A stretch of DNA of 50,492 nt from Bremia lactucae (lineage: Eukaryota; Oomycota; Peronosporomycetes; Peronosporales; Peronosporaceae): contig NC_090621.1 of the NCBI RefSeq assembly GCF_004359215.1, positions 3,424,842-3,475,333 of the forward strand. The letters are read 5' to 3'. Position numbers and translations under genes: made by a program. The notes below the pieces were generated by a model that worked only from the letters and a program-made list of their open reading frames with translations, was not told the origin of the DNA and made no database searches. How positions within the stretch are numbered: position 1 is the first letter of the stretch; each line of letters starts with the position of its first letter. Of this stretch, positions 34,635-43,666 are shown piece by piece.

Positions 34635-35051
34635 AAATGGAGCGAAGTAGTGGGATGGAAAGACCTTGAGCGAGTGGTGTGTTCACTCGAAAGCAAACGA
34701 TGTAATGAGGTTAGAGGACGCGATCAAATAGTCGATAGAAGGCCTGTTTTCGACATCTTTTCTTCAGATGGGACTCCAACTTTTGCACCGAATGTCGCAG
34801 AATCGGCACAAAGCTGCAGTTTATTACAAGCTAACGACTGCGTGGAAGCACCAACATCATCTGTCTTTTAACTAATTACCTCTTGCGTTCTATCGATAGT
34901 CTTGACGTGATGTGTCGCATGTCTTTCGCGATGGGCGGTTACTGTGTGAAGGAGGTACGATAGAATTTTTTTTTGCTAGGTCTCGGTTATTTTTTTTTTT
35001 CTTAGCTGAAAATTGCAGCAATTACAGATAAAACATAAATTTACGCTTTGG
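34635..35051. other. Upstream region of the effector
   Basis: About 0.4 kb between the effector start and a family-2 LTR fragment. Two T runs lie at 34967-35000. A short plus-strand ORF (34548-34871) overlaps the effector antisense and has no recognisable product. Confidence 0.5.
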
Positions 35052-35518
35052 TGTTCGGTGTATCGTTAACATGAAATTAACACTCAAAGGTTGTTAATTA
35101 ATATATTATTTAGATGGTAGATAATATTTGGAGAATATTACTTTACATGGTAATATTCTGAAGGCTTATCCATTGGTAGATATAGACCATTATATCTACT
35201 TTCTCCGCGGTACAGTCAACGCTGGACGCGCGCAAAGAGAAAGACAGACACGACTTTTCGTACATATTTTGTATTAGCTTTGAATGAAGTTAGTATTAAG
35301 TAGATAGACAAGAAGAACTTAAGTATATTATTAGTTTTCATTTAACTCGCTTTTAAGCAACTGTTTTAAAGCGAAGACTTCCTCTGCACGTACTAGTGTA
35401 CGTGAAGTAACGTGAGGCATCACTCGCACTGAGGCAGTGCGAAGTGGGCTTGTACTGAAGCAGTACAAGTCGTAGTGTCCCGTTACACCTGGTAGCACTT
35501 TGTAGTCTCCGAGACTAC
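35052..35518 (+). mobile_element. Family-2 LTR plus leader fragment
   Basis: LTR at 35052-35487, ending CCGTTACA, homologous to 48512-48960. It is followed by the same primer-binding site (TGGTAGCACTT at 35490) and about 20 bp of leader, so it is a truncated element, not a solo LTR. It carries perfect hairpins: AGAATATTAC/GTAATATTCT (35132-35159), GTAGATATA/TATATCTAC (35176-35199), CACGTAC/GTACGTG (35387-35404), CGCACTG/CAGTGCG (35425-35441), CTTGTACTG/CAGTACAAG (35449-35469) and GTAGTCT/AGACTAC (35502-35518). Confidence 0.8.
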
Positions 35519-35676
35519 ATTCTAGCCTCTTAAAAAGGGGATTTTTTTATTATACTTCCAAATATCGTACTTAACGTCTTTAGCTACGAAAAATCATTAT
35601 TGCAAACGCCCACATCAAGTTCAACCGTTGAAGTTGCACTTGTATTCCGCATTCTGCGCCACAAGACGCCAATCGC

Positions 35677-37522
35677 ATGTTGTATCCGCGCGCAATTCAG
35701 CGTCAATTTCCCCGCTCGCGTCTCTCGCGGGCGTTTCGACTAAGCTTCTACTCCCACGGCAAAGTCTATGCCGATGCTGACGCGGCTGTGAAGGACATTC
35801 CGTCCAAGTCGACGCTGTGAGTACCCTTTTGCGCATTATTTCGATATTTATGCCACCACACTGACAACGGGAAAAAAAACCTTTTTGTAGCATCGTAGGT
35901 GGCTTTGGGCTATGTGGCATCCCAGAGAATAGTATCCAGGCGCTAGTTCAGAACGGGGCAAAGGACTTGACGTGTGTGTCGAATAATGCCGGAGTGGATG
36001 AGTTTGGACTGGGACTACTACTTCAAACCCGACAAGTATAGTAAAGAATGCTGTGAGCGGCTCGAGGAGTTCGTGAAAATTCACATGTATATTGTAGATT
36101 AAGCGCATGGTTTCGTCCTATGTCGGAGAGAACGCGTTATTTGAGAGACTGTATCTAAGTGGGGAACTGGAGGTGGAGCTCACACCACAAGGGACGCTTG
36201 CTGAGCGTATACGCGCGGGGGGATCCGGTATACCAGCCTTCTACACACCAACCGCTTACGGAACAATCATTCAGGTATGGATTGTGTTTTTTATTGACGA
36301 TTATGTATTGATGTGCTGTCCTGATGTGTAATAATATTCGTATCAGGAGGGCGGATTTGCCATCAAGTTAAAACCCGATGGATCGATTGATATTCCCAGT
36401 GCTTCCCGAGAAGTTCGTGCGTTTCATGGCCGACAGTATGTAATGGAAGAAGGAATTACGGGTGATTTTGCGCTTGTGAAGGCCTGGAAGGGCGATACGG
36501 ATGGAAACTTGGTGTTTCGTGGCACAGCTAGGAATTTTAATATGGATGCAGCCAAGGCGGGTCGAATCACGATTGCTGAAGTCGAGGAGCTCGTCCCACC
36601 TGGCCAGATTTATCCGGGTACAAAGTGTTTGAATAGCTACAGATTTTGCGATTGATCTTAGTAATGAAGCTTGATTTGCTCGATAGACCAAGTTCACGTA
36701 CCAGGGATCTACGTCCAGCGTATTTTCAAGGCGAAAACCAACGAGAAACGGATTGAGAGACTCACTTTGGCCACTACGACGGTGCGCAAATGCGTTAAGG
36801 ATGTCACGATAGGATGAACTGACAGCTCCTTTTTGTCAATGGTCTCGTAGAATTCGCCGTATCAACTCTCTCGGGATCGAGAGCGTATCATTCGTCGCGC
36901 CGCAAAGGAACTTCAAGATGGGATGTATGTTAATCTGGGCATTGGGCTGCCAACGTTGGCATCGAATTACATTCCTAGCGGAGTGAAGGTGGTATTGCAA
37001 AGTGAAAATGGCCTTTTGGGCATGGGTCCGTATCCAATGGCGGGGGACCAGGATCCGGACCTGATTAATGCAGGCAAAGAGACGGTGACTTATCTACCGG
37101 GATCATCAACATTCTCGTCGTCCGAGTCTTTTGCGATGATTCGTGGTGGTCACGTGCATTTGACGATTCTTGGTGCGTTGCAAGTAGCGGAGAATGGCGA
37201 CCTGGCGAATTGGATTATCCCGGGCAAGATGGTGAAAGGCATGGGCGGAGCAATGGATCTCGTAGGCAGCGGCAATCGCGTTGTTGTGACGATGGAGCAC
37301 AATGCAAAGAACGGAGCGATGAAAATCCTTCAAAACTGCTCGCTTCCGCTTACGGGCAAGAGTGTGGTGAATACTATCATTACTGAATTGGGTGTATTTG
37401 ACGTTTTGCCGGGAAAAGGACTTGAGCTGGTGGAGATTGCGTCGACAACGACATTGGAGAAGATTTATGCTCGAACTGAGGCTTCATTCTCGGTTTCTCC
37501 TGATCTCAAGGTGATGGATTAA
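35677..37522 (+). CDS. OXCT1: Succinyl-CoA:3-oxoacid CoA-transferase, mitochondrial (six exons)
   Basis: Exons 35677-35816, 35891-36035, 36098-36274, 36347-36617, 36687-36781 and 36851-37522 join in phase to 499 residues. The introns are 62-74 nt with GT...AG ends. The N-terminus ([18 protein letters not shown]) is a typical mitochondrial presequence. The alpha part has [12 protein letters not shown] and [12 protein letters not shown], then [12 protein letters not shown]; the beta part has [15 protein letters not shown] and SENGLLGMG, whose Glu (about residue 328) is the CoA-thioester nucleophile of the family, and ends with [14 protein letters not shown]. It moves CoA from succinyl-CoA to acetoacetate in ketone-body use. 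Human SCOT has 520 residues. A family-2 LTR fragment lies 160-190 bp upstream. The symbol follows the animal orthologue. Confidence 0.92.
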
Positions 37523-37720
37523 ACAGTGCCGTGGGGGGTGGGAAGAATGCTTGTCTTCGCTGACGGATACATGTGTCCTTTTGTATAAAAATGCTAAAAC
37601 CACTTATACTAGTAACAGGTATGTTGTATGCAACCGCCATAGTGTGGCACACATGTACAAAAGTCCCTCTATTGCAAATATTCTTCAAATGCGTTGGATC
37701 ATACAACGATCCAATAAAAA

Positions 37721-37760
37721 GATGTATTTTCGCCTTGTTTTCAAAATGCGAAAATACATC
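37721..37760. promoter_or_regulatory. Inverted repeat upstream of APRT
   Basis: GATGTATTTTCGC (37721-37733) and its exact complement GCGAAAATACATC (37748-37760) with a 14-nt loop, 38 bp before the APRT start codon. It could be a dimer-type protein site or a hairpin in the 5' UTR. No known factor was recognised. Confidence 0.5.
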
Positions 37761-37798
37761 TGTTGTTTTCACAACAGTAAGTTTTGTAGGGTTTTCGC

Positions 37799-38416
37799 AT
37801 GTCGAAGCTCAATTTCGACGATCCAAAAATCAAGAAGCAGGTACTCGCCGATTTGGCTGGGACCATCCCCATCGTACCATTTAAGGGCGTGGAATTCTTC
37901 GATATCGGCGGGTTACTTGCAAATCCAGAGAAGTTGCAGCTCACCTTTGATCTCTTGGTGCACCTCGTGTCGCCCTTTCGCGATCAAGTGGACGCCATTG
38001 GCTGCTTTGACGCGCGTGGCTTCCTCTTTGGGCCATTTCTAGGAGCCTTTTTTCAAAAGCGCGTCTTTATGCTGCGTAAACCCGATAAAATGCCGAGTGT
38101 AAGTGACATAATTGAGTATTTTAAGGAATACAAGGGCGACAATAGCGACGGTAGCAATTCACTAAGTATCCAGACGTATGCCGTGAACACGGGCGACCGC
38201 GTGCTCCTTATTGACGACCTATTAGCCACTGGCGGCACTTGCGAAGCTGGTATTCGCCTTGTGCAGCAAGCAGGGGCGTCGGTCACGATATGCATCTTTG
38301 TAATCGAAATCAGTGAACTAAATGGCCGCCTTCGTGCGATTAAGGCCAGTACGAACGAAAAGACTCAAATTCTTTCCATGCTTACAAGTAAAGATTTTAG
38401 AAACTTTCGGACTTAG
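37799..38416 (+). CDS. APRT: Adenine phosphoribosyltransferase
   Basis: 205 residues, intron-free. It converts adenine and PRPP to AMP and pyrophosphate (purine salvage, cytosol). The PRPP-binding loop VLLIDDLLATGGT is at about residues 135-147. The upstream blocks PFKGVEFFDIGGLL and FDARGFLFGP and the base-site region KRVFMLRKPDKMP match the family. Slightly longer than the usual 170-190 residues because of an insert near residues 100-125 and a C-terminal tail. The ATG at 37799 is the first that gives the full N-terminal helix. A hairpin lies just upstream. Confidence 0.9.
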   Translation: MSKLNFDDPKIKKQVLADLAGTIPIVPFKGVEFFDIGGLLANPEKLQLTFDLLVHLVSPFRDQVDAIGCFDARGFLFGPFLGAFFQKRVFMLRKPDKMPSVSDIIEYFKEYKGDNSDGSNSLSIQTYAVNTGDRVLLIDDLLATGGTCEAGIRLVQQAGASVTICIFVIEISELNGRLRAIKASTNEKTQILSMLTSKDFRNFRT

Positions 38417-38579
38417 CTCGTAATAAAGGAAACCGTTCGATTGCCTTAAGTTCGTCTTATGGCCTCTTAAATCCGGACGTGGCCTCTGCGGTAACGAGCA
38501 ACTGACGAGTTATGATGTAATATGGTCACAGGTATTTCGCATACAATATCCTGCGCCAGGAACGGTTTGCAACAAATGA

Positions 38580-39339
38580 CTAGTCGATGAGTATACATTG
38601 AATTAAACGAGAGGCCACATCTGGATTGACAGGCGCGTTAGTACCACTTAATTCGACGCTCAAAACCTGATTTTTTGTTTGACGAGCGGCTATATTCGGA
38701 ACACACTGTGTTGACAGCACACGCGTGACGGTCCAGTCTGCTCTTTCGCCCAAGTTTCGAAGCATCACGTCTTCAACAAAATCGACGGAAATCGAATCAA
38801 TTGCAACTTTTAATATCGATCCATCTAATCGACACTGGAGTGGAATTATTTCACTTGAAAAATACATGTCTTTAAGAATGAGCACAGTCATTTCGAAACT
38901 ACCTCGATTGATACAATACAACCAATAGACAGTTTCTAAAGCTGCAATTTCAAGGCAGTGGACGGATTTCGTGATATTGGGCGGTGCGTGTACCGAAAAC
39001 TCGTGCTCGGCATTCAAATACGCGACCGACTCGCTGTCAGTTTGGAGCCACAGAGTTGCACGGTATTTGATGCGGACTCGAAGGCGCTCAGCGATTCCGC
39101 TGTAGATATCTAATAGCTCAAAACTCGAGGGCAAGTCTATCGGGAGTTGAAAGTCCAACGAAAACTTATACTCTCCAATTTCGAATGTTCTTGACTCGGT
39201 TAATTGAATCTAATTTTACAATTGTAAGCGTGGGATGTGTGAAAAATCCTCTCACGACCTCGCCGGGAGCATAGCTTGAATGTTCAAGTGCAATCGATAA
39301 ATGGCCGGATACGCCTTCGCCTGATTCATGTTTGCTCAT
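38580..39339 (-). pseudogene. Arrestin-domain protein, broken
   Basis: The first frame (ATG at 39339) gives SIALEHSSYAPGEVVRGFF, the start of an arrestin N domain, and stops near 39166. A second frame, 38580-39158, continues with EYKFSLDFQLPIDLPSSFE (N-domain end) and a C domain (FEMTVLILKDMYFSSEIIPLQ) and stops early at VASRLIQCILID. Compared with arrestin-domain proteins, about 40 residues are missing at the frame change and the C-terminus is short. The family acts as adaptors in endosomal sorting. The frame change and losses suggest a pseudogene or a sequence error. Confidence 0.6.
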
Positions 39340-39654
39340 TACTCTGTGCCGGTTTGGACTTTGTAGTCCTAAATTTGACAATCTAGGTAACATGACTAAT
39401 ACTCGGATGTGTTGATGTAGGAATACTAACAAGTTGGAAAAGATTAAATCTGAAAGGTAAATTATGCTTTATGAAACGCAACAATTGCTTAATACTCAAT
39501 TGCTGTGTTTTGTGACCTTGAAATGTTATTTCGCGCTAGAATTAGGAGATTAATTTGTAGTCATCAATACTTGCTATTTATGCAACCTACTTAATAAATT
39601 ACATCATCAAGCAAGTCAGCAATTAATGTCTCCCATTAATTTTACGTCAAGTTT
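39340..39654. other. Intergenic, minus-strand genes
   Basis: About 0.3 kb, AT-rich, between the dynactin-like gene and the arrestin-like start. It should hold the 5' region of the arrestin-like gene. Nothing else was recognised. Confidence 0.5.
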
Positions 39655-40248
39655 CTAAATCTGATTTAGTAGCGCATCATATTCGACACACTTTTCCGAT
39701 AGTACGAGGATCATTTGCTGGTACATCGCAAGCACGTTTTCGACTCTCCTATGAATCGCCAGGGCGGCTTCACTTTGCAGATCGATTTGTTCTTCAACGT
39801 GAGTCAAAGGTGTCTGCACGTGAGAACTGGGGGAGTGAAGATTGTCTAGCACGCTTGCGAGTTGCTGCATTTGCTGGAGCTGAGCTGTGACGTGCTGAAG
39901 GCGGTCGACTGAGCTCAGTATGGCGGCTCGTTTAAGCTCGTCGCCGGCTCTCGAGCTGTCATTAGCAAAGGAAGTCGCAGAAGTAAGTTGCAGGTGGTCG
40001 GCGTGCTCACGGTCTACGGTCATACAAAAGAGCTTTATACTTTTACGAATTTTGTTCATGTTAAAAAGACATAAAAACGCACAGAGTTCGCGAAGTTTTA
40101 CGGATCCAGTCGTAGCCGCACAGAGATGATCTAGCTGAGAATAAAGCGTACGCAAACGATCGACAAGTGGCGCAGCATTCGTGTGCGAAGGTGACGTGCC
40201 GAGCACCTTGGCTCGAAGCACTGCTTCGCGACTTTCGAGCACGTCCAT
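39655..40248 (-). CDS. Dynactin subunit 3 (p22/p24)-like protein
   Basis: 197 residues. The N-terminal LRAKVLG and the C-terminal block (MYQQMILVLSEKCVEYDALLNQI) resemble dynactin p22/p24, where LExRVLG opens the protein and a LLSKQFVQWDELL-like helix closes it. The whole is helical with heptad-like Leu/Gln runs (QLQQMQQLASVLDNL). It would sit in the shoulder of dynactin, the dynein cofactor. A possible intron (GT near 40101, AG near 40014) is in the middle; its 88 nt would shift the frame, so the uninterrupted ORF is kept. The assignment rests on pattern similarity only. Confidence 0.55.
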   Translation of the reverse strand: MDVLESREAVLRAKVLGTSPSHTNAAPLVDRLRTLYSQLDHLCAATTGSVKLRELCAFLCLFNMNKIRKSIKLFCMTVDREHADHLQLTSATSFANDSSRAGDELKRAAILSSVDRLQHVTAQLQQMQQLASVLDNLHSPSSHVQTPLTHVEEQIDLQSEAALAIHRRVENVLAMYQQMILVLSEKCVEYDALLNQI

Positions 40249-42129
40249 GACTGAGATTTACTTAAGGACAGGATTATTTTATTTAAGGAATCACATTAGT
40301 GAGCATTTGATGCGGTTTTTAAGTAAACTGTTTAAAGGCATTATTTAAATCAGGACCGACGATTTTCCCAAGTATTCGAAAATACGATCGAGTCGTAATT
40401 GACTTATTCGTCAGTAGATAAAAGTTTTTTTCTAAAAAACTACAGAGCTGCGATGGATAAAGAATAGTCAACTTACAATTTTCTTAGATTTTTAGTCTGG
40501 AGCATTCGACAAATAAGATTATTTCCGCAAGAATGCTCTTAACTTATTTTGAGTCATTATTGCAGCACGTTGTGATCACAAATATCAGATTTGACAGGTT
40601 GATACGTGAATTGTCTTGAACGTTCTTGTAACCCGCACGAGCATGCGAGGTGCGCATCAGCTACGACAAATCGTGAGAGGATAAAGGCAAGATAAAGCAT
40701 GGCAGCAACACTGCTTAGCAATTTTTAACCTCTGTCGACCAATCTTACAACAAAAAAATGCGCAGTGAGTTTATTAACGGTAAGGTATGGCTGTAACCGA
40801 AGCTTTACAGCTGGACACATTTTCCACAATTAATATAATGTGCGACTGAAGCAAATCGATCAATCAATATAATAAAAGTTCCGAGTACTGATATAATTTA
40901 CCAGTGCTGTTAAGCGCAAAAAATATCTTTTTCAATTACGGCGCCACGTCGCACTGTTGTGGACATCGGTGAGACACTTCTTAACGATTAAGAAACAGTT
41001 ATTTTTTTTTGTCTTACACAAATAAGTTGTGGTGAATGGGAAAAGAAGCTGGAAGCTTTTGTGCACCGGAAATTTAAACGGGCTCGTCATACTAGATACG
41101 ACAGGGAGTGCTAATATTTCTAGCTGTTTTATCCGAGGTAAACTTTCGACTGAAAGAAGCAAATGAAACAGATATGTAGATATTTTCCTGTTTAAGTTGA
41201 CATTTTGAGCCGCGGAAGTTAAAGGAGACTGCGCCCTTCAGCAGAGCTATTTGGCGAATGATATATGGTGTGATGCAATGATCATCAACCCTGACGGATT
41301 GAGAGGCACACGATGATGCCGTTTTTTAATTTTTGTTCGTCATTTGGTTATTCGATAAGATTTTTTGTTACACTTCGCTTGGGAAAAGTGATGGGTTTGA
41401 GGCTCTTCGCAATTCCTGTAACTATTATGCCCTCGCCAATTTCCAGCATAAAATAGTTTTTGTCCGTGTCAAACATCCCTGTTTACCTAATCGCAATTTG
41501 AAAAGCAAATAAAATGTACTTGTTTACCCTAATTGCTCGAGGCAATTTGACGGTTTACAAAAAGAGATGTGAGATTTTCGCACTTCTGCGGTAGTGCAAC
41601 GAAATATCTTGGATAAGGAAAGGGCGTCTGATTTAAAAAATTGCAAGTAGAATTCCCTTGCTTGCAACGTTGGTCTCGGCTTCTAATCAAGATTGTTGCT
41701 GAGCTGAACGTACGTGACTCATTACAGTGGGGTAAACCGTTATTATTATTGACGCTCATTTACTTCGTTGCCTTATTGGGACGCAATGCCTGTGCCTGTG
41801 CCTCTTGTCCATTACACGTCATCACTGGAGGCTGCCTTTTCTACAAATGTGTGCAACAACTGTGGCTACCTTCGCATTAAATTGCTGGAAGAACCTGTGA
41901 CAGCGCATAGCTCTGCAATAATACTTCAACTTGTCAAAGGAAAGACGTTCTAATCCAGCTGGTCTCAATAAATAAACTCGTACAATTTAATCATCCCACA
42001 GTCTCAAAGCGAAGTTTTTGTCGCATACAGAACGGCCTAATCCAGTACATCTCGTGGTCCTGACCTGACTTTACCACAGAAAACGTACTGACTTAAGCAC
42101 TAGATTGCGCGAAATTAGCGGGCAAGGGG
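40249..42129. other. 1.9-kb intergenic region
   Basis: It lies between the divergent dynactin-like (minus) and bZIP (plus) genes. It is AT-rich, with short ORFs (for example 41529-41953 on both strands) that show no domain. No repeat or RNA gene was recognised. Confidence 0.5.
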
Positions 42130-43395
42130 ATGACGACCACAAGAGCCGATTTTCTTCTCGAGTGGCTAAACCCACGTACCCCACTTTGCGATTCGACCGT
42201 CGAGAATAGCGTAACCCCCGAACGAATGATTCGACCCGACCACCGCATGGATATCACAGCCCTCTGCACCACAGCCGACGAGGAAGGGCCAATGGCATCC
42301 GAAGACCGACCCTCGGTTTCTGAGATGTTTATGGCCCCAACATTCCTTCCCATCTATCCACGCAGCAGTCGCGTTAACGATAGAATGCAGCTATCGCTTC
42401 GTTTTGAGGCCACGGCAACTGGTATGTTGTCATCCAAGAAGCGCTCTCGGCGCCTTTCGAATAGCGAACGTGGGAAGATGTATCGCTCCCGTCGAAAGAG
42501 CTACGTGCAAACGCTCGAGGAGCAAGTCGATCAGCTTAAAGACGAGGTTCACGAGCTTCTTCTTGACGACCGTTCCCGGCAACAGCTCACCAAAAAAACC
42601 TGTCGAATTCAGTGGCAACTTATGGGTACATCGTTTGCAACCGTCGTAAAAGAGTACTTTTCCCTCTTTAAGTACGGAGTGCGTGTCACGGAACAACGAG
42701 GCACCTCGAATGGTCCACAAGAGCAAATTGCGCTCTCGACGCGACAGGCACTGTTTTTAAAGCGCCTAATGCACCCAAACGTCGTGTTTGCGAGCTCGTA
42801 CGGTGTGCAAGAGCTGCTTAATCAGTGGCAAAAGTACTCTGTCTATCATGCCGAGCTTAAGTACGAAGTGCAGCATTTGCACCTTTTGACAGCGGATTTA
42901 AATCCCATTGTCCTCGCACCTGCAAAACTTTATGTACGCCTTACGCGACGGACAATTAAAGAAGTGTTTCCCCATTTATTGTGGAATGAACCTCTTGTTC
43001 AGCGTCTCATTGGTCAGCAGCTTGAGTATTTTGTCGACAATACCTTTTATTTTGGTGACGATTATAAAATTCATCGATACGATTCGTACGTTCATTTTGC
43101 GGCTGGCTTTGCGCGCGTCTTAGGCAACATGAAGGACACCATGGCTCTAATGGACGGGGCCTTCATTCGACAAGAGTGTATGATTGGCACACAGCTGGAA
43201 GAGCCACCACCAGTTGATGTGGAGAAGACGCAGTTGCAGCCACCACGTGTTGAAATTGTAGACTCGAGCGATAGTGGCAGTAACAGCGACAACCTTGGCG
43301 CGCAGCCGGTCGGTGCGCGCATTGGAATGTCACTTCAAGCCATTCTTTCGGGTGAAGTGGACGATTTCATCAAATTGGGAAGGGTATTAATATAA
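42130..43395 (+). CDS. bZIP transcription factor, oomycete type
   Basis: 421 residues, intron-free. A basic region at about residues 103-120 (RRLSNSERGKMYRSRRKSY) keeps the bZIP signature N-x7-R. A short leucine zipper follows (LEEQVDQLKDEVHELL). The residue before the conserved Arg is Tyr, where Cys or Ser is usual. The C-terminal 250 residues have no named domain but look globular (QLEYFVDNTFYFGDDYKIH), as in many oomycete bZIP proteins, and end with an acidic/Ser stretch (DSSDSGSNSD). It is expected to be a nuclear DNA-binding regulator. The start at 42130 is the first Met after an in-frame stop region. Confidence 0.8.
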   Translation: MTTTRADFLLEWLNPRTPLCDSTVENSVTPERMIRPDHRMDITALCTTADEEGPMASEDRPSVSEMFMAPTFLPIYPRSSRVNDRMQLSLRFEATATGMLSSKKRSRRLSNSERGKMYRSRRKSYVQTLEEQVDQLKDEVHELLLDDRSRQQLTKKTCRIQWQLMGTSFATVVKEYFSLFKYGVRVTEQRGTSNGPQEQIALSTRQALFLKRLMHPNVVFASSYGVQELLNQWQKYSVYHAELKYEVQHLHLLTADLNPIVLAPAKLYVRLTRRTIKEVFPHLLWNEPLVQRLIGQQLEYFVDNTFYFGDDYKIHRYDSYVHFAAGFARVLGNMKDTMALMDGAFIRQECMIGTQLEEPPPVDVEKTQLQPPRVEIVDSSDSGSNSDNLGAQPVGARIGMSLQAILSGEVDDFIKLGRVLI

Positions 43396-43666
43396 AGAGC
43401 GAAACACAAAACAAAACGGGGCATGAATTCTCATTGGCAGAAACTTTTATTAAAATTTTAAGGCAAATTCCACTTTTCGGTGCAATTATTTAAACTCGGG
43501 AAGATTTAGGTCATGGTATACTTACTGCCAACTGGGGATAATTTTAAGTCGGCTGTTTTTCATATTTAAATTGAACCTGATTTTTCTTCAATTTATTATT
43601 TCTTCAATTTCAAAATCGTCACGACGAACGTTTTGCATTTGTAGCAAAGAGGTCCTGGATTGGCAT

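Noticed and set aside
35052..35487. Solo LTR
   Set aside because: The primer-binding site and about 20 bp of leader follow the LTR, so it is a truncated element instead.
37551..38042. 163-codon plus-strand ORF overlapping APRT
   Set aside because: It is in another frame of the APRT gene and its upstream region, and the product has no family features.
41529..41953. Small ORFs on both strands in the 1.9-kb intergenic region
   Set aside because: Overlapping, short, without domains or signal peptides.
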